A DNA stretch of 64,000 nt from Nereocystis luetkeana. Its lineage: Eukaryota; Sar; Phaeophyceae; Laminariales; Laminariaceae. The notes beneath the pieces are model-generated. The model had not been told where the DNA came from. It searched no databases and saw only the letters and a list, made by a program, of their open reading frames with translations. The stretch spans positions 5,619,732-5,683,731 of the forward strand of contig JARUPZ010000005.1 in assembly GCA_031213475.1 (NCBI GenBank), in the 5' to 3' direction. The position numbers and the translations under genes are program-made. This document shows, in pieces, positions 53,604-64,000 of this stretch. Position 1 is the first letter of the stretch; the number at the start of each line of letters is the position of its first letter.

Positions 53604-53814
53604 TTTGCGATTGGAACAAGTTCAAGAATCCCTCGGGATATTTTATGGAAACCCGGCGTTAATTTAATTTTGCAATCGTGTGCAAGCACACCCCGCGGGA
53701 TCTTTGAAATAACGATTTACCTTGAAGCGCCCCGATTTTCCTTGTGTGTTTACGTGTTTCACACTCTGTGAATAAAAAGTTGTTAGTGATGATAGCCGCC
53801 ATGACAGGCAAGAG

Positions 53815-54170
53815 GGTGGATGGATGGATGGATGGATGGATGGATGGATGGATGGATGGATGGATGGATGGATGGATGGATGGATGGATGGATGGATGGA
53901 TGGATGGATGGATGGATGGATGGATGGATGGATGGATGGATGGATGGATGGATGGATGGATGGATGGATGGATGGATGGATGGAGGGATGGAGGGATGGA
54001 GGGATGGAGGGATGGAGGGATGGAGGGATGGATGGATGGATGGATGGATGGATGAATGGATGGATGGATGGATGGGTGGATGGATGGGTGGATGGATGGA
54101 GGGGTGTATGGAGGGATGGATGGACTGATGGATGGATGGAGGGGTGTATGGAGGGATGGATGGGATGCTC
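53815..54170. repeat. (TGGA)n microsatellite, about 350 bases
   Basis: About 85 units of GGAT/GGAG. The first 160 bases are almost perfect, then GGAGGGAT variants accumulate towards the right. The Met-Asp-Gly-Trp and Ile-His-Pro-Ser frames are artefacts. Confidence 0.97.
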
Positions 54171-54960
54171 AGCCCTCCGAGTGAAGAGGCGCCTTGCACA
54201 ACACGAGAGGCGACCCCGCCTTCGCTAGTGATGATGGAACGTGCTTTATTTCCCGGCCGAAAGACAGAGGCAGATCTCGGTCTCCACACGTATTTTCATA
54301 CCAAGCTCGCAATAAAACGCGCTAAGGTTCGCACAGCAGTGGCGCGATCGTTTTTCAGCAATCCGTTCCTTGTGGCAACGGTAACAAGGGTGTTTCAAAA
54401 CTCGAACAGCATATTTTCGGAAGGCTCTCGATCAACCAGATATTTCCGAAAACATGTTGTTCTGTGTTGGCAACCTTCCTATTCTGGAAAAAAAACGAGC
54501 ATTTGCTGAGAAACGACCGCACCCCTGCGCGGGCCGTAGCTCTCTTTTTAGCACTTTCCTAAGTCCATTTTCATGCACGCGCTCATGGTTATCTCTCGAC
54601 ACCCGTTCGACTAATTGTGCCCCCATAAGGATGTGGTTCAGCATAGGCCGGCAGACGGCAATAAGCCGGCGTCTGCTCAACGTCGAGGTCGGCAACATCT
54701 CGTCCGTTCGACCCGTTGGGAAGAATCTAACCTGAACTTTTGGAATGAAGTATATATCCGGCCTGTATCCGTGGAATGCCTCGCCCTACTCAAGGAACTC
54801 CGGACGGTGCTCGTTTTGAGCATGCCCTATCGGATCCGATGCCGTGGACATAATTGTTTGGGTACTTCGCGTAGTTCGCGCATCAGCACAGGAATACCGC
54901 CCAACATGTTGTGATACGCCGCCGACAGATCTACCCCTAGACCACCGGGGGAGGAGGGGG
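54171..54960. other. Unique-sequence segment, no confident gene
   Basis: Both strands hold overlapping frames of 70-125 codons (for example 54615-54914 +, 54432-54698 -). None shows a recognisable motif or agreeing splice sites. It could contain a decayed gene. Confidence 0.35.
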
Positions 54961-55002
54961 GGCGTGTGCCAGTTGGTGTTTGGTGTTTCTGCTGCTGCTA
55001 CC

Positions 55003-55030
55003 ACCTACTAGCACTACTACTACGACAACG

Positions 55031-55061
<31 letters not shown>

Positions 55062-55086
55062 TACTACTACTACTACGACTACTACT

Positions 55087-55119
<33 letters not shown>

Positions 55120-55166
55120 TACTACTACTACTACTACTACTACTACGACTACTACTACTCTACTAT

Positions 55167-55202
<36 letters not shown>

Positions 55203-55320
55203 CACTATTACTACTACTACTACTACTACTACTACTAATACTACTACTCCTACTCCTACTACTCCTACTACTACCACTATTACTGCTACTGCTCCTACTA
55301 CTACTAGTACTAGTATCACT
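55003..55320. repeat. (CTA)n microsatellite, about 315 bases
   Basis: About 100 CTA units with GAC, CTC and CCA interruptions. Confidence 0.97.
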
Positions 55321-55339
55321 ACAGTAGGTAACGTGGGAC

Positions 55340-57420
55340 TCAGTGAAATTGCCATGGGGACACCATGGAAGCACCACGAACTCTCCATAAAGAGGTACCA
55401 CACCATGGAAGTACCATGTCAGCACTTCGGGAACAATGTGGAAGCGCCATGGAAGTGCATACGACACCACCATGAAAATCGTGTGCCTCGCCGTGTTAGT
55501 CGATGGAAACACCATCGAAGCGCCTTGGGGAGCACCGTAGAAACCCATAGAGGAACACAATGAAAGCACCGTGACACCACATAGAACCACCGTGAACGCG
55601 AATACACAACCACGGAAGGTCATGGGAGTGCATGGAAATCCCATGGAGACGCCGTGGAAACACCATGGGAGCCCCATAAAAACATCACGAAGCACGTGCC
55701 CCACCGTAAACCGCCGTGGGAACCTCATGTCCTATGGAAGCTCCATGGGAGTCCAATAAAGCCAACGTGCAACGGAAGCACCAAGGGAGCGGCCATATCC
55801 ACCATTCTCCATGGAATCACCATCAAGCTCCATGAATGCGCTCTGCCATGAAGCCCCCACAAAACAGGGTTCTACACTATTTTAATTTTGCGTGGTATAG
55901 CCATGGTAACACCCATACCATGGCATCCCCACGGCATCCCATGGTGTGGCGTAGGATTTCATGACACGCCGTGGGGGGTGCTGTGGCATGCCATGGGTGA
56001 TACCATGGCAACCCCCGCGACAACCGCCACGGCACTCCATGGTAACCCCACGGAATGTCGTGGCAACCCCCACGGCACCCCAATGTTCACTGACACCTAG
56101 GTTGTGGGTTAGGGTTAGGGTTTGCGTTAGGGTTCCATGGTATGCCGTGGAGGTCCATGGAAGGTTCGGTGGTATGCCGTGGAAAATGCCGTGGAAGGTT
56201 TTGCCGCAGGTGGTGCCATGCTTGGAAGTACCCTGTAAGCCCTATGGAGTCACGAAGGATAGGCAGATACCACCATGGAACCCCCATGCACGATAGGAGT
56301 CCATTGAAGCTCGATGGGCAAGACATGGGAGCTCATGAAACCACCTTGAGGCACTACCCTACGGTACCACCATGAAAGTTCACTCACGGAAGCCGCATGA
56401 GAACACCATTGAATCACCATAGAAGCAGCACGGGCGTGCATACACGCCACTCACTATGGAAACACACGAGAGAACAGCCATATGATGCTTCCATGTTTTT
56501 TTCGTGCACTTGTGGTGCTTCCGTAGTCCATCCATCGTGCCTCCATGGGCTTTCGTGGTGTTTCCGTGGTATTTTGCGTTAATCTTGATGGGCTTCCACG
56601 GTGTGTTCTTGGTGCTTACAAGGGCTTCCATTAGTCCTTCCGATGCTTCCATGAGGCGTTCTACGATAGAGGTTCACCCTAAATTTTCTGAGGCTCCTCA
56701 CTTGAGGAGCTCCATACCTCACCCGAAAACTGATTTCAGCAAATAAATATCAAATTGCATTGCGGCGAATAATCCCATGGCCCGAGTCTACAAAACGTTT
56801 GTTTCGGAATCAAGACTGGCATTGAGACGATCTGGGGTCAAGGAACCAAAATACCGGAAATATATGTGCTACCTCTATCGTAGAACGGGTCCCATGTTGC
56901 CTCCATGATGCTTCATGGACCCCTCCATTGTGGTTTGATGGATGTTTTTGTGGCGCCTTCATGGGTTTTGATGGACTTCTATTCGCTGTGCCTCCACGGT
57001 GCATGAACTTCCACGGTGCTTTACCACGGTCCTATCATGGCGCATTCACGGACTTCCATGTTGCTCGCACGGCGCTGCCATTGTGCTTCGGTTGTGCTTC
57101 CATCTTTTCATGGTGCTTTTATGGACTCGATTGTTGCTTCCATGGTGCTTCTATTGACTTCTATCGTGCTCCCTCGATGCTTTCCACGGTTCTTTCATGG
57201 TGCTTTCCATGTTGCTTTCGTTGACTTCCGTGGTGTTCCCTTGGTACTTCCGTGACGCTTGGTGTTCTAATTGGTCCCCGTGGTGCTTTGTTGAGGCTTG
57301 AATCGCTCTCATGGATCCCCATGGGTACTTCCGGGGTGATTTCATATTGTTCTCGTGGAGAACCATGTAATGAGCATGCAGGCACCATGAAAACCCCATG
57401 GAAGCTACCAGGTATCTTAC
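55340..57420. repeat. CCATGG-based degenerate repeat tract with orientation switch
   Basis: For about 2 kb the sequence is dominated by CCATGG/CCATG words spaced 10-20 bases apart. From 55340 to about 56480 the usual context is AAGCACCATGGAAG. From about 56500 to 57400 it is the reverse complement, CTTCCATGGTGCTT. A subregion (55895-56090) uses CCACGGCATCCCATGG instead. Frames on both strands are rich in His, Met, Pro and Trp and look non-coding. Confidence 0.85.
56104..56136 (+). repeat. Interstitial TTAGGG-like repeat
   Basis: GGGTTAGGGTTAGGGTTTGCG followed by TTAGGGTT: four to five telomere-type units inside the CCATGG tract. Confidence 0.8.
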
Positions 57421-57902
57421 AAACCTAGAGCATGCGCATCTTTGCCACAAGGGCTTCCGACGTTAGCTAGGGAAACCACGCAGCAGTAAGCATCAGTCTA
57501 AACAGGGACCGCCAGGTTTCATCATCACCACACCATGGGTGGCCTCAGATTTGGGGTCGCCGGGAAAACCTTTCTCGGGATCGCTGCACGCATACATACG
57601 CGCTTGGGATTACCGGGATCGCAACGTTCGGAATCACTCCTGCACCGTCCCATGGCGCCGCCGGGGGTTCCGGAGTCGCCGCAACAACAACGTGAGGTCG
57701 TCGGAGTGTGTTTCGGGATCGGGACTGCCGGAAATGAGCGTCTTCTGAAATAAATAACCGAATCATCATCAATCGTGTAGGGATTCTGGAGCATGTTACA
57801 TGGTCGTCCTCGCGAGGAAAACGGGTCACCCACACCTCCACACCCACACGTACGTCTGTGCTTAACAGGCACCCAGGGCCAGCATCATTGTACCATCCGG
57901 CT

Positions 57903-58008
57903 ATTACGGGGGACCATAGTTAATAGGACCAAATATTGTTAGTAAAAATGGTCAAATATATAGGTTTTTATGTACACCACAGGTCCTATTAACTATGGTC
58001 CCCCGTAA
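57903..58008. mobile_element. Pal-A element, near-perfect palindrome
   Basis: TTACGGGGGACCATAGTTAA and TTAACTATGGTCCCCCGTAA are exact complements. The copy is probably among the youngest. Confidence 0.92.
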
Positions 58009-58119
58009 TAGGTGGATGGGCCAAGTTCAACAACAAAGAGAGGAACAAAAATGATGTTACGTATTGCGTTGTACTGTAGTTGGCAACGTTCCAAACTCTC
58101 TACGTCGAATACACTTTAC

Positions 58120-58269
58120 TTTTTTTTTCAGTAAGAACGCCCACTCATACACATCAGGAGTGAGCCCGTGGATAGGCCACAGGATAATCCCCGGACGCCC
58201 GCCGGTCGGGTGCGCGTCGTCGCCGTTTACACCGTACATGGGGTCGCTGAACACCACAATCGTTCGAGA
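58120..58269 (-). CDS. Candidate coding exon, unknown family
   Basis: A 150-base minus-strand frame lies between an acceptor-like GCACAG and a donor-like GTAAAG, phase 0 at both ends. It encodes 50 residues, including RTIVVFSDPMYG, DDAHPTGGRPGIILWPIHG and DVYEWAFL. Third codon positions are mostly G or C, as in the two firm genes, and composition looks protein-like. The plus strand has a strong acceptor (TTTTTTTTCAG at 58121-58131) and an open frame of its own, so strand is uncertain. No partner exons were found and no family was recognised. Confidence 0.35.
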
Positions 58270-58484
58270 CTGTGCTGTGCCAGAACATCGCTTCTGGGTT
58301 GCGGATCATTACCATCGATGATGTGTGGTACGGTGCGAGGCATGGTTTCTGGGGTCGTAGCGCCATCATGACCAGAATCGCCAGAGAGATAACTGCGTCG
58401 CCTAGGGTCGCACTAGCTTGACGGCACGAATCGGATTTTGTACGAACTACTGACTGACGCATACCGCATCTTCTTTGTACCGGG

Positions 58485-58705
58485 GCCGGGGGTGTACTCT
58501 GTATCATGCATGGCCGTACAGTAGTCGGATGCCCACACACCTTCGCATCCCTATAATGCCGGGACGGACCACGTCGGGTGTTTCACCGACCCGGCAGACA
58601 TTGCTTGCAGCAAGCGTGAAGCGCCGTGAGGTGTTCGGCGAGTTGCATGAAGGGTGAGCCGCACCCTACTAGGAATCGCTTGTGAGGCAGACTTTTGCAT
58701 AGGGA
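58485..58705 (-). repeat. C-tailed interspersed repeat, copy 10 (inverted)
   Basis: A nearly full-length copy on the minus strand: GCCTCACAAGCGATTCCTAG ... GTCGGTGAAACACCCGAC ... CGGCATTATAGGGATGCG ... GGCCATGCATGATACAGAG. It ends GTACACCCCCGGCCCC, with a decayed C-run. Confidence 0.7.
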
Positions 58706-59144
58706 TGGACAGCGTGAATGGATTGGTATACTTTCCGATGTGGCCACTTCCAGAGACAGCAATGGGGGTATAATATGTAACTGCCTCGCGGGTGCCTTAC
58801 CGTAAACACTATTAATAGCGTGATACGGTTATTCCCCTTGTGCTCGATCGCCAGATAGATGTGAATGACCGCCCAAAAAACATAACGGTACGTACCCTGG
58901 TTGTTTGTCGACTGTAGCCCATGTGTTGAGCGCCATGTGTTATTACAGCGTCCTTGCCGACCGACAACACAACCTATAATATATACCTGGTAATATATAT
59001 AGATCGGGGGGAAGGGGGCGTGGCATACGCGAAGGCTAGTGTTTGTGGGTACTTTGTTTATTTGCCAGCAAAGTAATCGTTGAAATGCTGTCATTCTTGA
59101 GTTACTTTAGGAGTGTACCGGTGAAAACTCTTCCTCTCCCACTG

Positions 59145-59249
59145 TTAGGGGGGACCATAGTAAATAGGACCTACGGTACACACAAAAATCTATATATTCA
59201 CCTATTTTTACCCACAATATTTCATCCTATTTACTATGGTCCCCCGTAA
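59145..59249. mobile_element. Pal-A element
   Basis: TTAGGGGGGACCATAGTAAA to TTTACTATGGTCCCCCGTAA. Confidence 0.88.
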
Positions 59250-59998
59250 TAATAGCACAAACTTGTCGTCAGTTGTTCACCCACCCTTCGGGCACGACAA
59301 CAACACCATGGTATTGATAGTATGGGTTGCGTTTTAGAAGCAAACGATGAGAGATAATATCACTGTGCTTTTCTGCTAGTATTGTTCCAAAAGTGAAACT
59401 TAAGCCCAAACACGGCGGCGTGCATAGCGTACGGAATAGTCTCGTACCGAGTATGTCTGCCTGCGCGTATGTTGTGAGATCCGCGCGGGCCTCAGGGTAT
59501 ATGTGCGCTGTTTTGGTGGTTAGAATGCCTGCCGATGATTGAAACCTTTCACAGCGGTAGTGTACCTTTATATATATATATATATATATGCGGCGTTCAT
59601 AGTTGTAGCGTCAGCCATATAATGCTATATCACCTGTCGAGAGCGAAGCAGGAACGGTTGATGTTGTTTCGACATGGCAAGGGAGCAATGGCAATGTGTT
59701 TCGACATCCCAGGTAGCAGCGGGTTCCGCACGTAAACAACCGACAAACAAGGACACAGACAAGTGAACCAACCGAGAATAGATGCTTCCAACTTTCCGAG
59801 AAAACACAACGCAATGGCGTAATAATTGACACTTCCTTGCAGCTAGTTTCAGGGTCTTGAGGTAATTCGAGCTCATAATAGGATATAACAAGTTTGACTG
59901 TGTCAGCTCCATCGAGGGGTTGTATTAAGGATACCTAATTTGCTACACACTACACACCGATATCTAGGAGCCTATCTACCCACTCGTCGATAACATAG

Positions 59999-60066
59999 CC
60001 GCTTGTACGTGGCAGCACAACGTGATAGGGGAGCCGCTTATACGTGGCAGCACAACGTGATAGGGG
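59999..60066. repeat. 33-base tandem duplication
   Basis: GCCGCTTGTACGTGGCAGC ... GTGATAGGGG occurs twice in a row with one or two differences. Confidence 0.85.
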
Positions 60067-60469
60067 GTATACAAGCAGTGCGGAATGTCACATCATGGCA
60101 ATCTAGAACACAGTATGCGGCACGATCAAAGTCTACGCTCGTACTCGTAGATGAGTGTTTTTAGAATCCGAGGAACCCCAAAAATGATACCAGGTGCCTG
60201 GTGCAAATGAACGATTGTCGCAGGGGTCTTTAAGTTGGACTTCGTTTGTAGATTCTCCGTATTCTGATATATACTGAGTACCTATTTAACTAATTCGCAG
60301 CTGTGGCAAGCGTACTCGTCGTACGCTTCCTCTCCCCTCTTCTCTCTCTCTCTCCTCTTCTTCCTGCCCTGTTTTGCTACCAACAATTGACAGGACAGCC
60401 GGGTGCAGTGCCATCTCTTTCGTCATCCCTCCGGAGTTTGAGCTCACGTCATGATGCAAACGGCGGGTT

Positions 60470-60572
60470 AACCCATTTATTTAGTACTGCAGTCCCGTTT
60501 TGGGGGCAAACCCCTTGGAATTAGACTGGTTTGTGCCCCCAAAATCGGGACTGCAGCACTAAAGGGGTTAAC
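60470..60572. mobile_element. Pal-B element
   Basis: TTAACCCATTTATTTAGTAC to GGGACTGCAGCACTAAAGGG. Confidence 0.85.
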
Positions 60573-60639
60573 CCCGCCTGGGAACCTTTCTTTGCTTCCT
60601 GCGGGCTCTCTGGCGCGACTCCGCAGCCGCACTGCACGT

Positions 60640-60732
60640 CTCTCATGGAGAGACCCCGCTCAAACAATGGCCACACGCACGTCTCTCACGGAGAGACCAC
60701 ATCTCTCACGGAGAGACCCCGTTCAAACAATG
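60640..60732. repeat. Short palindrome repeat TCTCTCACGGAGAGA
   Basis: Three copies of the hairpin-forming word are interspersed with two copies of CAAACAATGG. Confidence 0.75.
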
Positions 60733-60799
60733 GTCAACACTCATAGTGTATCCGCAACGTCGTTCGTTTGGCTGTAGTACCGAGTCTGTACTACTACTG

Positions 60800-60901
60800 T
60801 TAACCCGTTTAGCACCGCAGTCCCACATGTATGTGGGGACAAAGCACTGAAATTATGAGTAGTTTGTCCCCAAAACGGGACTGGGGTCCTAAAAGGGTTA
60901 A
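60800..60901. mobile_element. Pal-B element
   Basis: TTAACCCGTTTAGCACCGCA to GGACTGGGGTCCTAAAAGGG. Confidence 0.85.
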
Positions 60902-61072
60902 GCTCTTGTCCGTTGGGCTGAAGGCAAAATGTTAACCAATCGCCTGCCCGATCTAAGCCTCATAACACCCCCCCCCCCCTGGAACGGACCGGATATATAT
61001 ACGGGTCGATGTGTGACACCTACACGCGGTTCCAATTTCTTACAAGTATCATCTCCAATAGGGGATCCATAA

Positions 61073-61238
61073 GGGTCGATCTTAACGAGGGCTGTTTTTA
61101 GTTTTTTTTCAGTATTTTCACGAAATTTCGGTATTTTTTTGTCGTTTTTTTCCTATAATATTATAGGGAAAATTTAAATACCGAAATTTCGGGAAAATAC
61201 TGAAAAAAACTGAAAACACTCCTCGTTAAGATTGACCC
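61073..61238. mobile_element. 166-base palindromic element
   Basis: The two halves (GGGTCGATCTTAACGAGGGC..., ...CTCCTCGTTAAGATTGACCC) pair over nearly their whole length with inner words GAAATTTCGGTATTT and a CCTATAATATTATAGGG centre. Only one copy is in the window, and AA flanks both ends. Confidence 0.8.
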
Positions 61239-61439
61239 AAGTATTTTTCAGATTCTTGACATGAGGAAATTTACTTCAATTATTATTATTTCTCTTGCCA
61301 TCCGACAATGTGCAGCATGATCTTCAACATGGATCACTCGTAACTTTCCCGAAAGAAGAAAACCTCGGAAACAAAAGGAAACCCATGCACCAAGTCTACC
61401 TCCCTTCCGTGCCAACTTTCAGCTTGTCTACTCTATTTG

Positions 61440-61531
61440 CTTTAATCCTTTTAGGACCCCAGTCCCGTTTTGGGGACAAACTACTTACAGTTTGAGTACT
61501 TCACCCCACATATGGGAGTGCGGTGCTATAA
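61440..61531. mobile_element. Pal-B element, right half diverged
   Basis: TTTAATCCTTTTAGGACCCC at the left and ATATGGGAGTGCGGTGCTAT at the right. The right half resembles the copy at 14091-14187, suggesting a subfamily. Confidence 0.75.
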
Positions 61532-62016
61532 ATTTCATGGTGGACGTGAGATTCGAATTCATGGCCAACGGCCCATGTTCTACCGTCGTCGCCTCGTGAC
61601 AACAGCACACAAACGTTTATTATGCGCCAATCCATGCCGTTGCCAATCGATTGGAGTGCTTACAAGGCAGCAAGGACACTTCGGGCAAAATATATATATG
61701 CCATCCAGAGCAACTCCTGGTGCACCACTGTAGTATTAATAGTTCAATCCCGCCTGCCACATTCTACAGTATGATAACAACAATGACGACTGCCAACACA
61801 AAACCATACTGCCTGTGGCACATCCGGTGTGCTATTTTTTTGCTATCGCTAGGTTACGGGATGCGCCTGCAATATGTATAGGGGGGCGGGGAGGGGGGGG
61901 ATGCCGTGTGTCTGAGTACGAGACGGTTATTATGCCACGGTGATGACTCTCCCTGCGAGCACATCTATGCAGCAGTATCTTTCTGTATGGATCATACAGC
62001 TCTCTTTTACATAATA

Positions 62017-62053
62017 TATATATATATATATATACCTGGTATATATATATATT
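62017..62053. repeat. (AT)n with central TACCTGGTA
   Basis: An AT run of about 15 bases on each side flanks TACCTGGTA at 62033-62041. Confidence 0.9.
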
Positions 62054-62420
62054 CGCATTTTACACTTTGTGTTTACATATTTGTATAATAATGCTGTATA
62101 TATATACTGATTTTGTGTGGGCGGGCGGGAAGGGAGGCGGGATATGCCGTGTGTGTCCGTGTACGAGACAGTTAGTTATATCATGGTCAAGAAAGAGTAT
62201 CCCTACGAGCTTTGTGACTGCTGTGTGTGGTTTTCGATATATATGCCTGGTGCTTTCACTTTTCTCGGTGGAACATCGCGCTGACAATATAAAGTTGTGT
62301 GTGTTCTGCCATCATCATGTAATAAAATGTGCCGTTATTTTCACCTGACCCGGTCGACCCCCTGACACCAAAGGGAGCCTAAATATTAATACCACCAGGT
62401 AGTTAATATCAATATTAATA

Positions 62421-62528
62421 TTACGGGGGACCATAGTTAACAGGACCTATGGTACACATAAAAACCTATATGTTTGACCATTTTTACTAACAATATTTGG
62501 TCCTGTTAACTATTATTCCCTCCCGTAA
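62421..62528. mobile_element. Pal-A element
   Basis: TTACGGGGGACCATAGTTAA to GTTAACTATTATTCCCTCCC. Confidence 0.88.
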
Positions 62529-62670
62529 TATTAATAGTAACCTACACAGACAGGGTGTCGTGTTCCATAATTTCCCAAGTTTCAGATCGTTCTTGAAATC
62601 ATGGACTCTGTGGACGTTTTCTATGTTTTCTGTGTTTTCGCTCCCTGTGGCCCCTTACTATTCTTGAGTG

Positions 62671-62738
62671 TTTTTTTTTTTTTTTTTTTTTTTGCTCATC
62701 CCATTTATTATCTTCGCACATCTTCTTCTCTCTCTTTT
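62671..62738 (-). mobile_element. SINE 3' tip (inverted), joined to Pal-B
   Basis: A T-run of 23 then GCTCATCCCATTTATTATCT to CTTCTTCTCTCTC. It is cut off where the Pal-B copy begins. Confidence 0.75.
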
Positions 62739-62824
62739 AATACCGCAGTCCCGTTTTCGGGGACAAACCAGTCAAATTCCGAGTATTTTGTCCCCAAAAC
62801 GGGACTGCGGTTCTAAAGGGGTTA
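62739..62824. mobile_element. Pal-B element
   Basis: AATACCGCAGTCCCGTTTTC to GGGACTGCGGTTCTAAAGGG. Its left arm is shortened at the SINE junction. Confidence 0.85.
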
Positions 62825-62937
62825 ACAACAAAACAGACTACCCGGTACTACTGTACCACTGCAGGTATTAAAATATACCAGGTAGTACGAGAGGTCAACT
62901 TTCTCAGTTCTGTTGCCCACCTTCTCACCCCTTATTA

Positions 62938-63036
62938 GCCAACCTATAGAACTGCAGTCCCGTTTTGGAGACGACGAACCACTTAGAATTTGAGTGGTTT
63001 GTCCCCAAGTCGGGACTGCAGTCCTAAAGGGGTTAG
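62938..63036. mobile_element. Pal-B element
   Basis: AGCCAACCTATAGAACTGCA to GACTGCAGTCCTAAAGGGGT. Confidence 0.85.
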
Positions 63037-63097
63037 GTTTGATACCACAGGTTGTATGCTACTTGTACAAAATACTAGCACAGAGGTACTTATTAAT

Positions 63098-63192
63098 AAT
63101 ACGGGGGACCATAGTTAATAGGACCAAATATTGTTAGTAATAATGGTTAAATATATAGGTTTTTATGTACACCATAGGTCCTATTAACTATG
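63098..63192. mobile_element. Pal-A element, right terminus missing
   Basis: ATACGGGGGACCATAGTTAA to GGTCCTATTAACTATG. The final GTCCCCCGTAA is absent. Confidence 0.82.
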
Positions 63193-63740
63193 AAAATAGT
63201 ACATGTACATACGAGTACAAGGTATGATATATTATCATGATACGGGCGTAGGTAATGTTTCACCGTCCGTCGCCCCTTATAAACTTCAGCTTTCACGTCG
63301 CATGCACCATCTTTAGTCCCATCGTGCACACACACTGACTGCTGTTGTTAGGCTGCTGCTGTGTACACGAGATCTACCTGTTGGTGGTCAGAAATTAGTA
63401 CACACGCGAGTATAAAAGGGTTTGTGTCGACGGCTGGTGTTCTGTTTCTGTCATTAAATCTACTCTGAGAGTCTGTTGTTTATGCGTTACGTGCGTACCT
63501 GTGAAACCATTTTTTTTGTGTCGCCATTTGGGGAGTGCGATAACCGCCGCCAGGGAGAGCAATCGCCGCAATCGTTTCCCGGATGCCCGTTAACAGTACC
63601 CGAGCAATCGTTCCGCGGGTACCCGCTAAATTTGGTGGCGGGCACTCTCGATATACCCGCCGGGTACCCGCTACCCGGTTCGCGTAATGGCTCCGATTTT
63701 GTGGCGGGTACCAGCTATTATTGTTTTTATTATGCTTGCC

Positions 63741-63927
63741 TTTTTTTTTTTTTTTTTGCTCATCCCATTCATTATCTTCGCCCATCTTCTTCTCTCTCTC
63801 CATCCAACTCGTAACTCAGATCCGGGGTCACATAGCAGGCTCTTCTCCCCCCTTCCCGCTACGGTACGTGCCTTCATTTTTATCGCGAGAAGATTTCAGC
63901 CTTTTCTTCCCTCGTCGACTCGCATCG
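63741..63927 (-). mobile_element. SINE 3' half (inverted)
   Basis: T-run of 17, then the body through GACTCGCATCG. The tRNA-like head is missing, as in 5' truncation. Confidence 0.85.
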
Positions 63928-63954
63928 CCTTCCGACAATCAATATAGCGTAAAA

Positions 63955-64000
63955 GCCGGTCGCCCCGGTGGTTCAAGTGGTTAACCTCGAATTCTACTTG
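63955..64000 (+). mobile_element. SINE head, running off the right edge
   Basis: GCCGGTCGCCCCGGTGG and the A box GGTTCAAGTGGTTAACC are present. The copy continues beyond the window in opposite orientation to its neighbour 28 bases away. Confidence 0.85.

Noticed and set aside
53815-54170. Met-Asp-Gly-Trp or Pro-Ser-Ile-His repeat proteins
   Set aside because: They are translations of a (TGGA)n microsatellite.
55003-55320. Poly-Leu, poly-Thr or poly-Tyr protein
   Set aside because: They are translations of (CTA)n.
55877-57255. Several His/Met/Trp-rich frames
   Set aside because: They follow the CCATGG repeat words on both strands, so they are non-coding.

Overview
This window is eukaryotic nuclear DNA: intron-rich, very gene-poor and packed with non-coding repeats. 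Coding exons are short (50 to 260 bases), GC-rich at third codon positions, and separated by kilobase introns with GT...AG borders. I cannot name the organism from sequence alone. The mix of a GH10 xylanase-type gene, a presequence-bearing conserved protein, large introns and CTG/CAG, TCA and GTAC-rich simple repeats would suit a large-genome stramenopile alga (an ochrophyte, perhaps brown-alga-like). That assignment is an inference of low confidence.

Two genes are reconstructed with confidence, and they sit head to head near 32.75 kb. On the minus strand, eight exons between 32731 and 18477 join in phase into a 397-residue glycoside hydrolase family 10 (endo-1,4-beta-xylanase-type) protein with both catalytic glutamates. 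On the plus strand, nine exons between 32798 and 53603 join in phase into a 347-residue protein of a family I cannot name, with an organelle-presequence-like start. The two proposed start codons lie 66 bases apart, so a shared bidirectional promoter is likely. Together the genes span about 35 kb, of which only about 2.2 kb is coding.

Weaker gene evidence: a membrane-protein exon cut by the left edge (1-164, +), an exon with an IQ calmodulin-binding motif (4582-4688, +), a possible Gly/His-rich exon near 11.8 kb, and a possible minus-strand exon at 58120-58269. No rRNA, true tRNA gene, CRISPR array, LTR element or viral hallmark gene was recognised.

The rest is repeats. (1) Pal-A is a roughly 105-base palindromic MITE-like element (ends TTACGGGGGACC...) with about 26 copies. 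(2) Pal-B is a roughly 95-base palindromic element (core CCGCAGTCCCGTTTTGGGGAC) with about 19 copies. (3) A tRNA-derived SINE of about 350 bases with A and B boxes and a poly(A) tail has nine full or partial copies. (4) An interspersed repeat ends in long oligo(C) tracts. (5) Single inverted-repeat elements lie at 5.0-6.0, 7.3-7.9, 13.1 and 61.1 kb. (6) Many micro- and minisatellites are present, including a 2-kb tract built on CCATGG that reverses orientation midway. Nested insertions give a relative chronology.

The most unusual signal is the 9-mer TACCAGGTA/TACCTGGTA. I counted 28 exact copies by eye, where chance predicts about one half. In several Pal-A copies it sits as an extra 7 bases (CCAGG plus a duplicated TA) relative to the other copies, as though a TA-targeting event had left a uniform footprint.
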